NCBI RefSeq assembly: GCF_025137375.1
Contig: NZ_CP073720.1
Span: forward strand, 5,914,501 to 5,978,500
Source: Dactylosporangium fulvum
GTDB lineage: Bacteria; Actinomycetota; Actinomycetes; Mycobacteriales; Micromonosporaceae
DNA length: 64,000 bases
Direction of reading: 5' to 3'
Position 1 is the stretch's first letter, and the number at the start of each line of letters is the position of its first letter. The notes below the pieces were generated by a model, which was not told where the DNA came from, ran no database searches, and was given only the letters and a program-made list of their open reading frames with translations. Shown here piece after piece: positions 33,062 to 42,203 of the stretch. The position numbers and the translations under genes were made by a program.

Positions 33062-35203
33062 ATGACCCGTACGGCCCGCCCGCGGCCGGTGCTCGAACGG
33101 CGGCTGGAGACCGCCGCGTGGCAGCACCGGGTGACCGTCGTGCACGCCCCCGCCGGCTGGGGCAAGTCGCTCGGCCTGGCCGCCTGGACCGCCTCGTCGG
33201 TGCGGCGGGACCGGATCGCCCGGGCCGACCTCGACCCGGACTGTGCCGAGCCGGCCGTCTTCTGGACCCGCGTGGCCGAGGCGCTGGCCGGCACCGACGA
33301 CCGGTTCACCGGCCTGCCCTCGCCCCCGGCCGGGCCGGACGACCGCCGGGCGTGGATCGCCGAGTTGCTCGCCGTCGGGCGGTCCGCGCCCGCCGACCTC
33401 GTCCTGGCCGTCGACAACGTCGAACGGATCGACAACCCGGCCGTCGGCGACGAACTCGCCCGGCTCCTGCTCGGCCGCTCCCGGATCCGGCTCCTGTTCG
33501 CGGGCCGTGCCCGGCCCCCGCTCGCCCTCGCCCGGCTGCGGGCCTCGGGGGCGCTGGCCGAGATCGGCGCCGGAGACCTCGGCTTCTCCGCCGACGAGGC
33601 GCGGTCACTGCTCGACGGCCCCGCCACCCCGGAGTTCGAGGAGGCGATCCGGCGGGCCGAGGGCTGGCCCGTCGCGCTGCGCTTCGCCGCCGGGCACCCG
33701 CACGAGCGGCTCCGCGGCGACCACCACCACCTGTACGACTACGTCGTCGAGGAGGTGCTCGCCCCGCTGCCGGACGACCTGCGCGCCTTCCTGCTCGGCA
33801 CCGCCGGGCTCGACTGGCTGGGCGGCCCGCTCTGCGACGCGGTCACCGGTGGCGCCGACGGCAGCGGCAAGCTGGCCCGGCTCGACCGGGAGGGCATCTT
33901 CGTCGTACCGCTCGACCGTCGCCGCGTGTGGTTCCGCTACCACCCGCTGTTCCGGGAGGCGCTGCACCGGGCCGCGACGGCCGGCGGCGTCGACGCCGCG
34001 GGTGCGCACCGCCGCGCCGCCCGCTGGTTCGTCGACCACGGCATGCCGGACCGCGCGATCGCACACCTGCTCGCCGCCGGCGACGAGGCCGAGGCGGGCG
34101 AACTGATCGCGTCCACGTACTGGCGGATGCTCGACGTCGGCCACATCACCACCGTGCTCGGCTGGATCGACCGGCTGGCGCCGGAACACCTGCACGCCGA
34201 CGCGCGACTGCTGCTCGCGCACGCGTCGGCGAGCCTGTTCGCCGGCCGTACCGGCGAGGTGCACCTCGCCCTCGCACTGGCCGAGGCGGCGCCGGTCCGG
34301 CCCGGTGCCCTGGCCGACGGCCTGCCGTCGGTCGACGCCGGCATCGCGCTGGGCCGAGCCTCCCTCAGCGCGCTGCGTGGCAACGTCGGCGAGGCAGTGC
34401 GCTGGGCGCGGCAGGCCCGGTCGATGCACGGGCCGGAGCACTTCACGCAGCGGACGAACTGCGACATCGTCCTTGCCGGTTCGGCGTACTACGCCGGCTC
34501 CGGCGACGACGTCGAGTTCTGGCTGACCGAGATCGTGGAGTCGGCCACCCCGCTGCGCAACACCGTCGCCGAGATCGCCGGCCGCGCGACCCTCGCCCGG
34601 GTCCGCGCCGAGCGCGGGGACCTGCCGGCGGCCCGCGACCAACTGGCCCGGGCCGAGGCCCTGATCGGTTCCCGGCGCGCCGTCACGCCGTTCGCGGACC
34701 GTGTGTTCGCCCTCTGCCACGCAGCGGTCGCCTGGCACTCGGGTGCCATCGACACCGCGGTCGCCGGCTACACGAGAGCCCGCGATCTGGCGGTCGCCGC
34801 GACCGACCGGATCACCGCGTCGGACGCCACCCTGGGCCTCGCGGAGCTGGAACTCGACGCGGGGCGGACGGACGCCGCCCGGCGCTGGTCGGACGAGGCG
34901 GCGCGCCTGCTGGCGGAGTGCGAGGACCCCGGACGGCGGCTGCGCTCCCGGCAGGCGACGGTGCGGGTCCGGCTCGCGGACCAGGTTGCCGCCGATCCGA
35001 CCGCCGGCGGGCTGGTCACCGCCCGCCAGGGGACGATCCTCCAGGCGGTCGCGCGCGGCCTGCCCGACGCGGCGATCGCCGCGGAGCTCGGCGTGAGCGT
35101 ACGGACGGTGCACGCGCACCTGCGGGCGATCAACACCCGGCTCCACGTCCACTCCCGCGCCGAGGCGGTGCGCGCCTACCGGACGGCCGGCGGCCCCGCC
35201 TGA
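33062..35203 (+). CDS. LAL/MalT-like LuxR-family transcriptional activator
   Basis: The 713-residue regulator has an N-terminal AAA/NTPase module with Walker A APAGWGKS (29-36) and Walker B LVLAVDNVE near 117-125. A winged segment with FRYHPLFREAL near 300 and a TPR-like helical region (about 320-630) follow. A C-terminal LuxR helix-turn-helix ends the protein (VARGLPDAAIAAELGVSVRT, about 660-682). LALs are ATP-dependent activators responding to a ligand. TACGCT ends 8 bases before the ATG, so translation may be nearly leaderless. It probably controls the divergent amidase operon. Confidence 0.88.
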   Translation: MTRTARPRPVLERRLETAAWQHRVTVVHAPAGWGKSLGLAAWTASSVRRDRIARADLDPDCAEPAVFWTRVAEALAGTDDRFTGLPSPPAGPDDRRAWIAELLAVGRSAPADLVLAVDNVERIDNPAVGDELARLLLGRSRIRLLFAGRARPPLALARLRASGALAEIGAGDLGFSADEARSLLDGPATPEFEEAIRRAEGWPVALRFAAGHPHERLRGDHHHLYDYVVEEVLAPLPDDLRAFLLGTAGLDWLGGPLCDAVTGGADGSGKLARLDREGIFVVPLDRRRVWFRYHPLFREALHRAATAGGVDAAGAHRRAARWFVDHGMPDRAIAHLLAAGDEAEAGELIASTYWRMLDVGHITTVLGWIDRLAPEHLHADARLLLAHASASLFAGRTGEVHLALALAEAAPVRPGALADGLPSVDAGIALGRASLSALRGNVGEAVRWARQARSMHGPEHFTQRTNCDIVLAGSAYYAGSGDDVEFWLTEIVESATPLRNTVAEIAGRATLARVRAERGDLPAARDQLARAEALIGSRRAVTPFADRVFALCHAAVAWHSGAIDTAVAGYTRARDLAVAATDRITASDATLGLAELELDAGRTDAARRWSDEAARLLAECEDPGRRLRSRQATVRVRLADQVAADPTAGGLVTARQGTILQAVARGLPDAAIAAELGVSVRTVHAHLRAINTRLHVHSRAEAVRAYRTAGGPA

Positions 35204-35217
35204 CCTCCTTCCGGCCG

Positions 35218-35255
35218 ACCCACGGCGGCAGGCCCTCCGGGTCGCCGCCGTGGGT
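35218..35255. terminator. Bidirectional hairpin terminator
   Basis: A perfect 12-bp stem (35218-35229 with 35244-35255) separates the convergent LuxR and LPMO genes. Confidence 0.75.
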
Positions 35256-35266
35256 GCCGAGGTGCC

Positions 35267-35965
35267 TTATGCGGCCGGGAAGGCCACGTCGCTGCAGAAG
35301 TAGTACGACTGGTCCATGTGGCTCGCCTGCCAGACCGTGTAGACGATGTGGCGCCCGGTGCGCGTGCCGGCGTCGGCGTCGACCGAGAGCGAGACGCCGT
35401 TGTCGGCCGGCTGCCACTTGGTGGCGGGAGTGTCGCCGATCTGGCTCACCAGCTCCAGGTCGCCCCAGCCGAGCTGCTGCTTGGTGGGATCGAAGCCCTG
35501 CCGGGTGATGTAGACGCGAACGTAGTCCGCCCCGTGCTTGGCCTGGTCGAAGATGTTCACCGAGAAGTTCCGCTTCTTGGGGGTGGCCTTCCACTGGCCC
35601 ACCGCGTCCAGCGCGGCGTAGCGGCCGCTCTGCGTAAGCCCGCCGCTGCAGAGCTGCCCGTCCGGGATCGCGGCCTGGTGGTTGCCCTTGACCCCTTCGC
35701 GGTACAGCCCGTTCCAGTTCCACATCGCGCTCGGGTCGGCCTTCCAGGCCTGGTAGCACATGGGGTCCTGGCTCGCCATCTCCGGTGCCTGGTGGTCGTC
35801 GCTCCACCGCTGCAGGCAGTCGTAGGCGCGCGCCGGCGGATCGGCCGCCGACCCGTGGGCGGAGGCGGCCTCCGACAGGGCGGTCACGAGCAGCGTCGCC
35901 GCCGCCGCGGCGACGGCCAACGCACGACGCGTCAGGGCGCGACGGGGTAACACGAGAGCAGACAT
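35267..35965 (-). CDS. AA10 lytic polysaccharide monooxygenase (chitin/cellulose-active)
   Basis: The 232-residue secreted enzyme has a signal peptide ending in ASA, so that His37 becomes the mature N-terminus (HGSAADPPARAY). With His216 (SHMDQSYYF) it forms the copper histidine brace. MCYQAWKADP and four cysteines match AA10 family enzymes. There is no extra carbohydrate-binding domain. It oxidatively cleaves crystalline chitin or cellulose. The CebR-like operator at 36011-36026 lies 46 bases upstream and probably links it to the GH64 gene. Confidence 0.92.
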   Translation of the reverse strand: MSALVLPRRALTRRALAVAAAAATLLVTALSEAASAHGSAADPPARAYDCLQRWSDDHQAPEMASQDPMCYQAWKADPSAMWNWNGLYREGVKGNHQAAIPDGQLCSGGLTQSGRYAALDAVGQWKATPKKRNFSVNIFDQAKHGADYVRVYITRQGFDPTKQQLGWGDLELVSQIGDTPATKWQPADNGVSLSVDADAGTRTGRHIVYTVWQASHMDQSYYFCSDVAFPAA

Positions 35966-36010
35966 CGAACCTCCAGGCGCGATACGTATTGATGCTCACC
36001 GACGTTGCGC

Positions 36011-36026
36011 TTGGAAGCGCTCCCAA
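36011..36026. promoter_or_regulatory. CebR-like operator upstream of the LPMO gene
   Basis: TTGGAAGCGCTCCCAA differs from a perfect palindrome at one base pair and contains the CebR core TGGRAGCGCTCCCA. A cellobiose- or oligosaccharide-responsive LacI repressor is the likely ligand. Confidence 0.7.
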
Positions 36027-36205
36027 GACCATACCCGGCCCCTCTACCGTGGTGGCTGGGGGTTCGGCGGGCTTCCGGACGCGGAACGTCCGCAACGAGC
36101 CCTACGGTCACGCCATGACCGACAACGACTACTGGCGGGAACCGCCCCTCGCCGCTGAACTCAACGGCCACCGGGCAGGATAGAAGCTGCCGGCATTCGC
36201 CCGCC

Positions 36206-36886
36206 TCAGTCGAGCCACGGGCGACCCACGAAGGCCTCGGCGCCGTCGGGCAGCCGAACGTCCTCCCCGGCCGCGAGTCGCCGGCACAACTCCATCGTCC
36301 GGGCGTGGTCGACGCCGCGTCCCGTGCCGCCCGAGCTGCCGCCGTCCGGATGCCACAGCGCGTGCCACCCCGGTCCACGCAGCACCACGAACGGACCGCC
36401 GACAACGGCGCCGATCGTCTGGTCGATCACCTGCAGCAGGTCGTCCGAGCCCCAGTCGCAGGCGTCGCAGCCGCAGTCCGGCAGCACGGCGAGGGCGACC
36501 TCGGGCCGGACGACACTGATGTGCAGCACCGCCAGCGACGTTTCGAGCCCGGACAACGGCGCGTCGCGCTCAAGCAGCAACAGCGGCAGTGTGCCGGGTC
36601 GGGGCGAGGTGAGCCGGACGCCGCGGTCGAACCTGCCCAGGTGTCCTTCGTCGTCGAGCGGGGCCGGTGCGAGCGTCTCGGCCTCGACGCCTGCTACCTC
36701 ACCGAGGCACTCGGCCCACACGCGTGCGCGGGCGTGCACGACGCCGTATCGCCCGGGCTCGGTGACCCGCTCGTATTCCTCCTCGCGCGGCGAGGTCATC
36801 CCCGCGTGCGGATTGGGCCAGGACGGCAGGCCCAGATTGCCACAGCGCGCCACCACCTGCGCCCGCAGCTCGCCCAACCACACCAT
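36206..36886 (-). CDS. DUF6226 family protein
   Basis: The 226-residue protein fits the DUF6226 family as I recall it: an N-terminal EYERVTEPGRYGVVHARARVW segment, a central beta-rich region, a CGCDACDWGSDDLL motif near 145 and a C-terminal WHALWHPDGG segment. The paired cysteines could bind metal, which is inference. No signal peptide or membrane helix. It lies 56 bases downstream of the TetR gene on the same strand. Function is unknown. Confidence 0.72.
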   Translation of the reverse strand: MVWLGELRAQVVARCGNLGLPSWPNPHAGMTSPREEEYERVTEPGRYGVVHARARVWAECLGEVAGVEAETLAPAPLDDEGHLGRFDRGVRLTSPRPGTLPLLLLERDAPLSGLETSLAVLHISVVRPEVALAVLPDCGCDACDWGSDDLLQVIDQTIGAVVGGPFVVLRGPGWHALWHPDGGSSGGTGRGVDHARTMELCRRLAAGEDVRLPDGAEAFVGRPWLD

Positions 36887-36942
36887 CCACCGACGATACG
36901 GCCCGCACGGCCGAGGCGACGACCAGGGCGATCGCGGGTCGC

Positions 36943-37611
36943 CTACGCACGCCCCAATGCGACATAACCGGCGAGCAGGATGTCGACGGCCTGCGCGAAC
37001 CGGTGGTCGAAGTCGAGTCCGGCCCGGGTGGCGACGATCTCGGTCAGATTCGGGAACTCATGCGGATCGAGCTGATCGGCGTGCTGGTCGAAGTCCGACT
37101 CGGAGCCCTCATGGCCGGGCGTCCGGCCGACCTCCGCGAGGGTGTGCCCGATGGTGAAGGTGGCCATCACGTTGACCACATCCATCGCCAGGCCCAGCGG
37201 AAGCCCGGCGGCCCGCATCGCGGCCAGCCACCGCTCCGACATCCGCATCGCATCGGGGGAGCTGACCGGCCGGGTCGCGACCAGCGGCAGCACCCCCGGA
37301 TGGGCCAGCAACGCCGCTCGCAGCGAATGGGCGAACCGTCGCATCCAGGGCGCCCACGACCCGGCCTCGCCCGGGACCGGCTCGTCCAGTCCGGCGAAAG
37401 CCAGCTCCATCACCCGGTCGACGAGCCCGTCCAGCAGTGCGTCCTTGTTCGGCAGGTAGTGGTAGAGCGTCATCGCCTCGACACCGAGATGCGCGCCCAG
37501 CTTCCGCATCGACAACGCCGGAAGGCCGTGCGCGTCCAGGTACTCCAACGCGGCGTCGAGGATCCGCTCCCGGCTCAGGCCCGCCCTCACGCCGGCACGG
37601 CGATCCGCCAC
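36943..37611 (-). CDS. TetR-family transcriptional repressor
   Basis: The 222-residue regulator has an N-terminal helix-turn-helix (ILDAALEYLDAHGLPALSMRKLGAHLGVEAMTLY region, about 17-58) and a TetR_C_1-type ligand domain with an internal HGxE-like segment. It is divergent from the four-helix membrane protein gene, and two copies of TCTTAC-N3-GTAAGA lie in the 77-bp gap. It therefore probably represses itself and that membrane protein. The GTG is preceded by AGGGGGAG, closely spaced. A later GTG at 37590 is possible. Confidence 0.88.
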   Translation of the reverse strand: MADRRAGVRAGLSRERILDAALEYLDAHGLPALSMRKLGAHLGVEAMTLYHYLPNKDALLDGLVDRVMELAFAGLDEPVPGEAGSWAPWMRRFAHSLRAALLAHPGVLPLVATRPVSSPDAMRMSERWLAAMRAAGLPLGLAMDVVNVMATFTIGHTLAEVGRTPGHEGSESDFDQHADQLDPHEFPNLTEIVATRAGLDFDHRFAQAVDILLAGYVALGRA

Positions 37612-37628
37612 AACTCCCCCTTGACTCT

Positions 37629-37643
37629 TCTTACGTCGTAAGA
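37629..37643. promoter_or_regulatory. TetR operator 1
   Basis: TCTTACGTCGTAAGA is a perfect 15-base palindrome, 18 bases from the TetR start codon. The second copy is centred 35 bases away. Confidence 0.75.
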
Positions 37644-37663
37644 CACGCTATCACCGACCGCAG

Positions 37664-37678
37664 TCTTACACCGTAAGA
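37664..37678. promoter_or_regulatory. TetR operator 2
   Basis: TCTTACACCGTAAGA repeats operator 1 with two central changes. It lies 10 bases before the membrane-protein ATG, so bound repressor would block its transcription or translation. Confidence 0.75.
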
Positions 37679-37688
37679 AGGGGTTCCG

Positions 37689-38159
37689 ATGCTCACGCTC
37701 GCACTGATCCTGATCCTCGCCGCCGTCGCCTACTTCCTGGTCACCACACTCGTGGACCTGTATCCGTTCAACAACGTGCGGGACGCCAAGCGCTCCGAGC
37801 AGATCGTCGAGGTCTCGGTGAACGCGCCGATCATGGCGCTGCCCGCGGTCCTGCTCGGGCTGGCGGCCGTGATCCCGCTTCCGGCCCTGGGATACCTCGC
37901 CGGCGCCCTGGAACTGCTCATCGCCCTCGGCGGGCTGGTGCTGTGGTGGATGCCGTATCTCCTCGGCGTCACCGCCCCCTGGGCGACCAAGGGAACCGGC
38001 GTCTCCTGGACCGAGTTGCACGCCCGCACGTATGCGCACACCCTGATCGTGCTGCCACCCATCGCCGGCCGCCCGCGTCCGAACGTCGAGCACATGCTCC
38101 TGCACGCGCTGATCCTGTCCGCCGCGATCTTCACGTTCATCGCAGCCGCCTCGCTGTGA
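37689..38159 (+). CDS. Four-helix membrane protein under TetR control
   Basis: The 156-residue product has helices at about 3-22, 48-68, 72-95 and 133-152. The loop NNVRDAKRSEQIVEVSVNAP follows the first helix, and a WATKGTGVSWTELHARTYAHT loop precedes the last helix. I do not recognise the family. Small membrane proteins beside a divergent TetR are often efflux or stress proteins, but this one lacks known transporter motifs. The ribosome site is AAGAAGGGG before the ATG. Confidence 0.75.
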   Translation: MLTLALILILAAVAYFLVTTLVDLYPFNNVRDAKRSEQIVEVSVNAPIMALPAVLLGLAAVIPLPALGYLAGALELLIALGGLVLWWMPYLLGVTAPWATKGTGVSWTELHARTYAHTLIVLPPIAGRPRPNVEHMLLHALILSAAIFTFIAAASL

Positions 38160-38236
38160 ACAACACCGACCATCGCGGGCGCATCGACGGATGTGCACCG
38201 ACCGATCGGGCGGTTATGGTGGCCGGGCGGATCAAT

Positions 38237-38263
38237 GCCGACCCGCACGCCGCGCGGGTCGGC
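38237..38263 (+). terminator. Hairpin between membrane-protein and amylase genes
   Basis: A 10-bp inverted repeat (38237-38246 with 38254-38263) with a 7-base loop lies 77 bases after the membrane-protein stop. It may terminate that gene or structure the amylase leader. Confidence 0.4.
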
Positions 38264-38285
38264 TCTCCGAAAGGGAGGGCTAGTG

Positions 38286-41042
38286 ATGTTCGTCCGCCGC
38301 GCCCTGGCCTTGCTGCTGCCCGTCGCGCTCGCCGCGGCGTTCGCCCCGCCGGCGACAGCACAGCCAGCCTCGTCCGGCGCGCTGCACTCGTTACGCGCGC
38401 CCGTGACCGACGAGAACTTCTACTTCGTCATGGCCGACCGGTTCGACAACGGCGACCCCGGCAACGACCGGGGCGGCCTGCCCGACGACCGGCTGATCTC
38501 CGGCTTCGACCCGACCCACAAGGGCTTCTACAACGGCGGTGACCTCAAGGGCCTGCGCAACCGCATCGACTACATCCGCGGGCTGGGCACCACGTCCATC
38601 TGGCTCACGCCGAGCTTCAAGAACAAGCCGGTGCAGCTGGAGGACGGTCCGTCGGCCGGCTACCACGGCTACTGGATCACCGACTTCACCCAGATCGATC
38701 CGCACCTGGGCACCAACGCCGACCTGCGGGCGCTCGTCGACGCCGCGCACGCCCGCGGCATGAAGGTCTACTTCGACATCATCACCAACCACACCGCGGA
38801 CGTGATCGGCTACCAGCAGGGCGCCCGCCTTCCGTACGTGTCGAAGGACGCCGTGCCGTACCGCACCGCGTCCGGTCAGCCGTTCGACGACCGTGACGTC
38901 GCCGGCGGCACGGCGTTTCCCCCGCTGAGCCCGGCGGTGTCGTTCCCCTACGTGCCGGTCCTCGACGACAGCGAGCGCAACCTGAAGTCCCCGGCGTGGC
39001 TCAACGACGTCACGCTGTACCACAACCGCGGCGACACGACGTTCACCGGCGAGAACTCGCTCTACGGCGACTTCTTCGGCCTCGACGACCTGTTCACCGA
39101 GCACCCGACGGTCGTCCGCGGCATGATCGACATCTACAAGACGTGGATCCGCGACTTCGGCGTCGACGGCTTCCGCATCGACACGATGAAGCACGTCAAC
39201 GACGAGTTCTGGCAGGCGTTCGGCCCCGAGATCCTGCGGTACGCGCAGCAGCAGGGCAAGCGTGAGTTCTTCATGTTCGGCGAGGTCTTCGACACCACGA
39301 AGTCCTTCACGTCGCAGTTCACCACCCGCGGCCAGATGCAGGCGGTGCTGGACTTCCCGTTCCAGGACGCGGCGCGCACGTTCGCCTCGCGCGGCGGACC
39401 GGCCAGCAACCTGGAGACGTTCTTCCTCGGCGACGACTGGTACACCGACGCGGACTCGAACGTCTATCAGCTGCCGACGTTCCTCGGCAACCACGACATG
39501 GGCCGCATCGGCGGCTTCGTCCAGGCCGACAATCCCGATGCGGGCGACGCCGAGTGGCTGGCGCGGGACCGTCTCGCCCACGAGCTGATGTACTTCTCCC
39601 GCGGCAACCCGGTGATCTACTACGGCGACGAGCAGGGCTTCACCGGCGGTACCCGTGGCGACCAGGACGCCCGGCAGACCATGTTCGCCAGCCGGGTGCC
39701 CGACTATCTCGACGACGACCTGATCGGCACGACCGCCACGCACGCGCAGGCGAACTTCGTGCCGTCGCATCCGCTGTACCGCACGATCGGCCGGCTGGCC
39801 GCGGTGACGAAGGCCCACCCGGCCCTGCGCGACGGCGCGCACCAGCACCGGTACGCCTCCGGGCAGTCCGGCGTCTACGCGTTCTCCCGCATCAGCCGGG
39901 ACGAACAGCGCGAATACGTCGTGGCGCTCAACAACAGCGAGCAGGCGGCCACCGCGGCGATCCCCACGTATGCGGGCAAGGGCTCCTTCAGCCGCGTCTA
40001 CGGCGACGGCCCGGCGCGGGTGAAGTCCGCCCCGGACGGCCGCCTCACGCTGACCGTGCCGCCGCTGTCGACGGTGGTGTACGAGCTCAACGGCCGGATC
40101 CCGCGGTCGAAGGCGGCACCGTCGATCTCGCTGGCCGCCCCGGTGCCCAGTGCCGAGGCCCGCGGCCGCATGCAGGTGACCGCGAACGTGGGCGGCTCGT
40201 CGTTCTACGAGGTGACGTTCCAGGCCCGCACCGGCAACGGGCCCTGGCGCTCGATCGGCACCGACGACACCGCCCCGTACCGTGTGTTCCACGACGTGAC
40301 GGACCAACGGCCCGGCACGCCGGTGCAGTACCGGGCGATCGTGACGGACAACGGCGGCCACACGGCGACCAGCCAGCCGCGCACGGCCACCGTCCCGGCG
40401 CCGAAGCTCACCGTCGAGGCACCGGCCGCCGGCTCGAGCGTGCGCGGCACCGTCGAGGTCCGCGCCGTCGCCGACCCGGAGCGGGCCGACCACGTCGTGC
40501 GCATCGAGCGGCGGGTGGCCGGCGGCGCCTGGACGGTTGTCGGCACCGACGCCTCCTCGCCGGCCTACACCGCCTTCGACAACCTCACCCCGCTGAACCT
40601 GGCCGCCGGCACCACCGTCGAGTACCGCGCGGTCCTCGTCAGCGGGCCGGCGGCCGGCACGACGAGCGAGACCCGCGCGGTCCGGTACGCCGGGCCGCCG
40701 GTGACCGTCGCGACCGTGCACTACTACCGGCCGGCCGGCGACTACACCGGCTGGGGCCTGCACCTGTGGGGCGACGCCGTCGACCCGGCCGTGCTGGCCC
40801 AGGTGGCGTGGGACAGGCCGTGGCCGGCGACCCGGGTCGAAGGGGGCTGGGCCGAATACGACATCCCGCTCGCCGACGACACCAGGCCGGTGAACTTCAT
40901 CATGCACCTGCCCAGCGGTGACACCGTGCCGACGACCCGCGAGCCCGGCGGCGACCGGTCGTTCCTGCCGATCGACCACACCGAGGTGTGGCTCAAGCAG
41001 GGCGACCCGGCCGTCTACACCAGCCCGCCGCCGACCGGCTGA
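38286..41042 (+). CDS. Secreted GH13 alpha-amylase/pullulanase-like enzyme with C-terminal CBM41
   Basis: The 918-residue enzyme has a signal peptide of about 26 residues, a GH13 barrel (about 40-560) and beta C-domain. The barrel shows DIITNHTADV (region I), DGFRIDTMKH (nucleophile Asp), FMFGEVFD (acid Glu) and LGNHDMGR (transition-state Asp). Two Ig-like beta domains follow (about 620-800). A PUD/CBM41 module ends the protein (VHYYRPAGDYTGWGLHLWGD). CBM41 is more often N-terminal in pullulanases, so this order is unusual. GGAGGG lies 7 bases before the ATG. A GTG one codon upstream is possible. Confidence 0.9.
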   Translation: MFVRRALALLLPVALAAAFAPPATAQPASSGALHSLRAPVTDENFYFVMADRFDNGDPGNDRGGLPDDRLISGFDPTHKGFYNGGDLKGLRNRIDYIRGLGTTSIWLTPSFKNKPVQLEDGPSAGYHGYWITDFTQIDPHLGTNADLRALVDAAHARGMKVYFDIITNHTADVIGYQQGARLPYVSKDAVPYRTASGQPFDDRDVAGGTAFPPLSPAVSFPYVPVLDDSERNLKSPAWLNDVTLYHNRGDTTFTGENSLYGDFFGLDDLFTEHPTVVRGMIDIYKTWIRDFGVDGFRIDTMKHVNDEFWQAFGPEILRYAQQQGKREFFMFGEVFDTTKSFTSQFTTRGQMQAVLDFPFQDAARTFASRGGPASNLETFFLGDDWYTDADSNVYQLPTFLGNHDMGRIGGFVQADNPDAGDAEWLARDRLAHELMYFSRGNPVIYYGDEQGFTGGTRGDQDARQTMFASRVPDYLDDDLIGTTATHAQANFVPSHPLYRTIGRLAAVTKAHPALRDGAHQHRYASGQSGVYAFSRISRDEQREYVVALNNSEQAATAAIPTYAGKGSFSRVYGDGPARVKSAPDGRLTLTVPPLSTVVYELNGRIPRSKAAPSISLAAPVPSAEARGRMQVTANVGGSSFYEVTFQARTGNGPWRSIGTDDTAPYRVFHDVTDQRPGTPVQYRAIVTDNGGHTATSQPRTATVPAPKLTVEAPAAGSSVRGTVEVRAVADPERADHVVRIERRVAGGAWTVVGTDASSPAYTAFDNLTPLNLAAGTTVEYRAVLVSGPAAGTTSETRAVRYAGPPVTVATVHYYRPAGDYTGWGLHLWGDAVDPAVLAQVAWDRPWPATRVEGGWAEYDIPLADDTRPVNFIMHLPSGDTVPTTREPGGDRSFLPIDHTEVWLKQGDPAVYTSPPPTG

Positions 41043-41061
41043 CGAGCTGACCGCACGAGCA

Positions 41062-41096
41062 CCGGCGGCCCCGCGACCTGTTCGCGGGGCCGCCGG
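41062..41096 (+). terminator. Strong hairpin terminator after the amylase gene
   Basis: A perfect 15-bp stem (41062-41076 with 41082-41096) with a 5-base loop, 20 bases past the stop codon. Confidence 0.82.
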
Positions 41097-41174
41097 CACG
41101 TAGGCTTGCGACAAGGGGCTCCGATGATCGCGGCGGGACGCGGGACACCGCCGCAGCGGCCGGGAGGGTGAGAC

Positions 41175-42134
41175 ATGACGTCCGTGCCGTCGTCGCGTGC
41201 GATCGGTCTGGTGGTGCATCCGACGAAGCCGGTGGGCCGCTCGGTCGAGACGATCCTCGCCGCCGCGCACGGCCACCCGGTCCGGGTCCTGGCCCGCGAG
41301 GCCGACCGGCAGCGGGTCCCCGCCGAGGTCGCCGTGGTGCCCGATGCCCGGTTCGTCGCCGAGGTCGGCAGTGTCATCGCGCTGGGCGGTGACGGCACGA
41401 TGCTGGGTGCGATGCGGCTGATGGCCGACCGGCCCGTGCCCGTGCTCGGGGTGAACCACGGCAACCTCGGGTTCCTGGTCGAGGTGAGCCCGGGGGAGCT
41501 GGCGTCAGCGCTGGCGCGGCTCGCCGACGGCGACTTCACCGTCGAGCAGCACGGGTGTCTCGAGGTCGACGCCGGCAGGCGCGAGCTCAAGACCCGGCTC
41601 GGGTTCAACGACGTGGTGCTGGCCCGCGAGGGCCGCGCCGGCGCCGTCTCCGTCGACCTCCGGGTCAACGACGTGCAGTACGGCTACTATCGGGCCGACG
41701 CCGTCGTCGTCTCCACGCCGACCGGCTCCACGGCCTACAACTACGCGGCCGGCGGCCCGGTCCTGTCCCCCTCCTCCGGCGCGCTGGTCGTCACCCCCGT
41801 CGCGCCCTTGTCCGGCATCAGCCGGCCCGTGGTGCTGGGCGCCGAGGACCACGTCACCCTCGCCGTGTCGGCGGACAGCGCGCCCATCGCCGTCGACGTC
41901 GACGGCACCCAGGCCGGCGCGCTCGGGCACGACGACCGGCTGGCCGTCACGATGCGCCCGGAGGCCGCCCAGGTGGTGCGGCTCTCGGCGACCGATCACG
42001 CCAGCCGCAGCCGGGTCAAGCTCAGCCTGCTCGACCTGCCCCTGCGTCCGGGCCAGCTGCTCGACCTCATCCCGTCCGAGTTGCGGCACAAGGCCCACCT
42101 CGCGATGGGCGGCGCCGACCCGGCCGCCGACTGA
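41175..42134 (+). CDS. NAD kinase
   Basis: The 319-residue enzyme has GGDGTMLGAMR (about 75-85, the GGDGT catalytic signature with its Asp), NHGNLGFLVEV, FNDVVLAR, and STPTGSTAYNYAAGGPVL for NAD binding. It would phosphorylate NAD to NADP in the cytosol. GGGAGG lies 8 bases before the ATG. Its isolated setting, not beside recN or tlyA as the main actinobacterial nadK usually is, suggests a second copy. Confidence 0.9.
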   Translation: MTSVPSSRAIGLVVHPTKPVGRSVETILAAAHGHPVRVLAREADRQRVPAEVAVVPDARFVAEVGSVIALGGDGTMLGAMRLMADRPVPVLGVNHGNLGFLVEVSPGELASALARLADGDFTVEQHGCLEVDAGRRELKTRLGFNDVVLAREGRAGAVSVDLRVNDVQYGYYRADAVVVSTPTGSTAYNYAAGGPVLSPSSGALVVTPVAPLSGISRPVVLGAEDHVTLAVSADSAPIAVDVDGTQAGALGHDDRLAVTMRPEAAQVVRLSATDHASRSRVKLSLLDLPLRPGQLLDLIPSELRHKAHLAMGGADPAAD

Positions 42135-42203
42135 ACGGGGTCACACCGCCATCCGGGCGCCGCCGCCGGGCGCCTTGGGCCGCCCGCTCGATAGAGTGCC
42201 GCC

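Noticed and set aside
36115..36183. 22-codon frame starting MTDNDYW, plus strand
   Set aside because: Too short to support; it has no ribosome site and lies in the LPMO promoter region.
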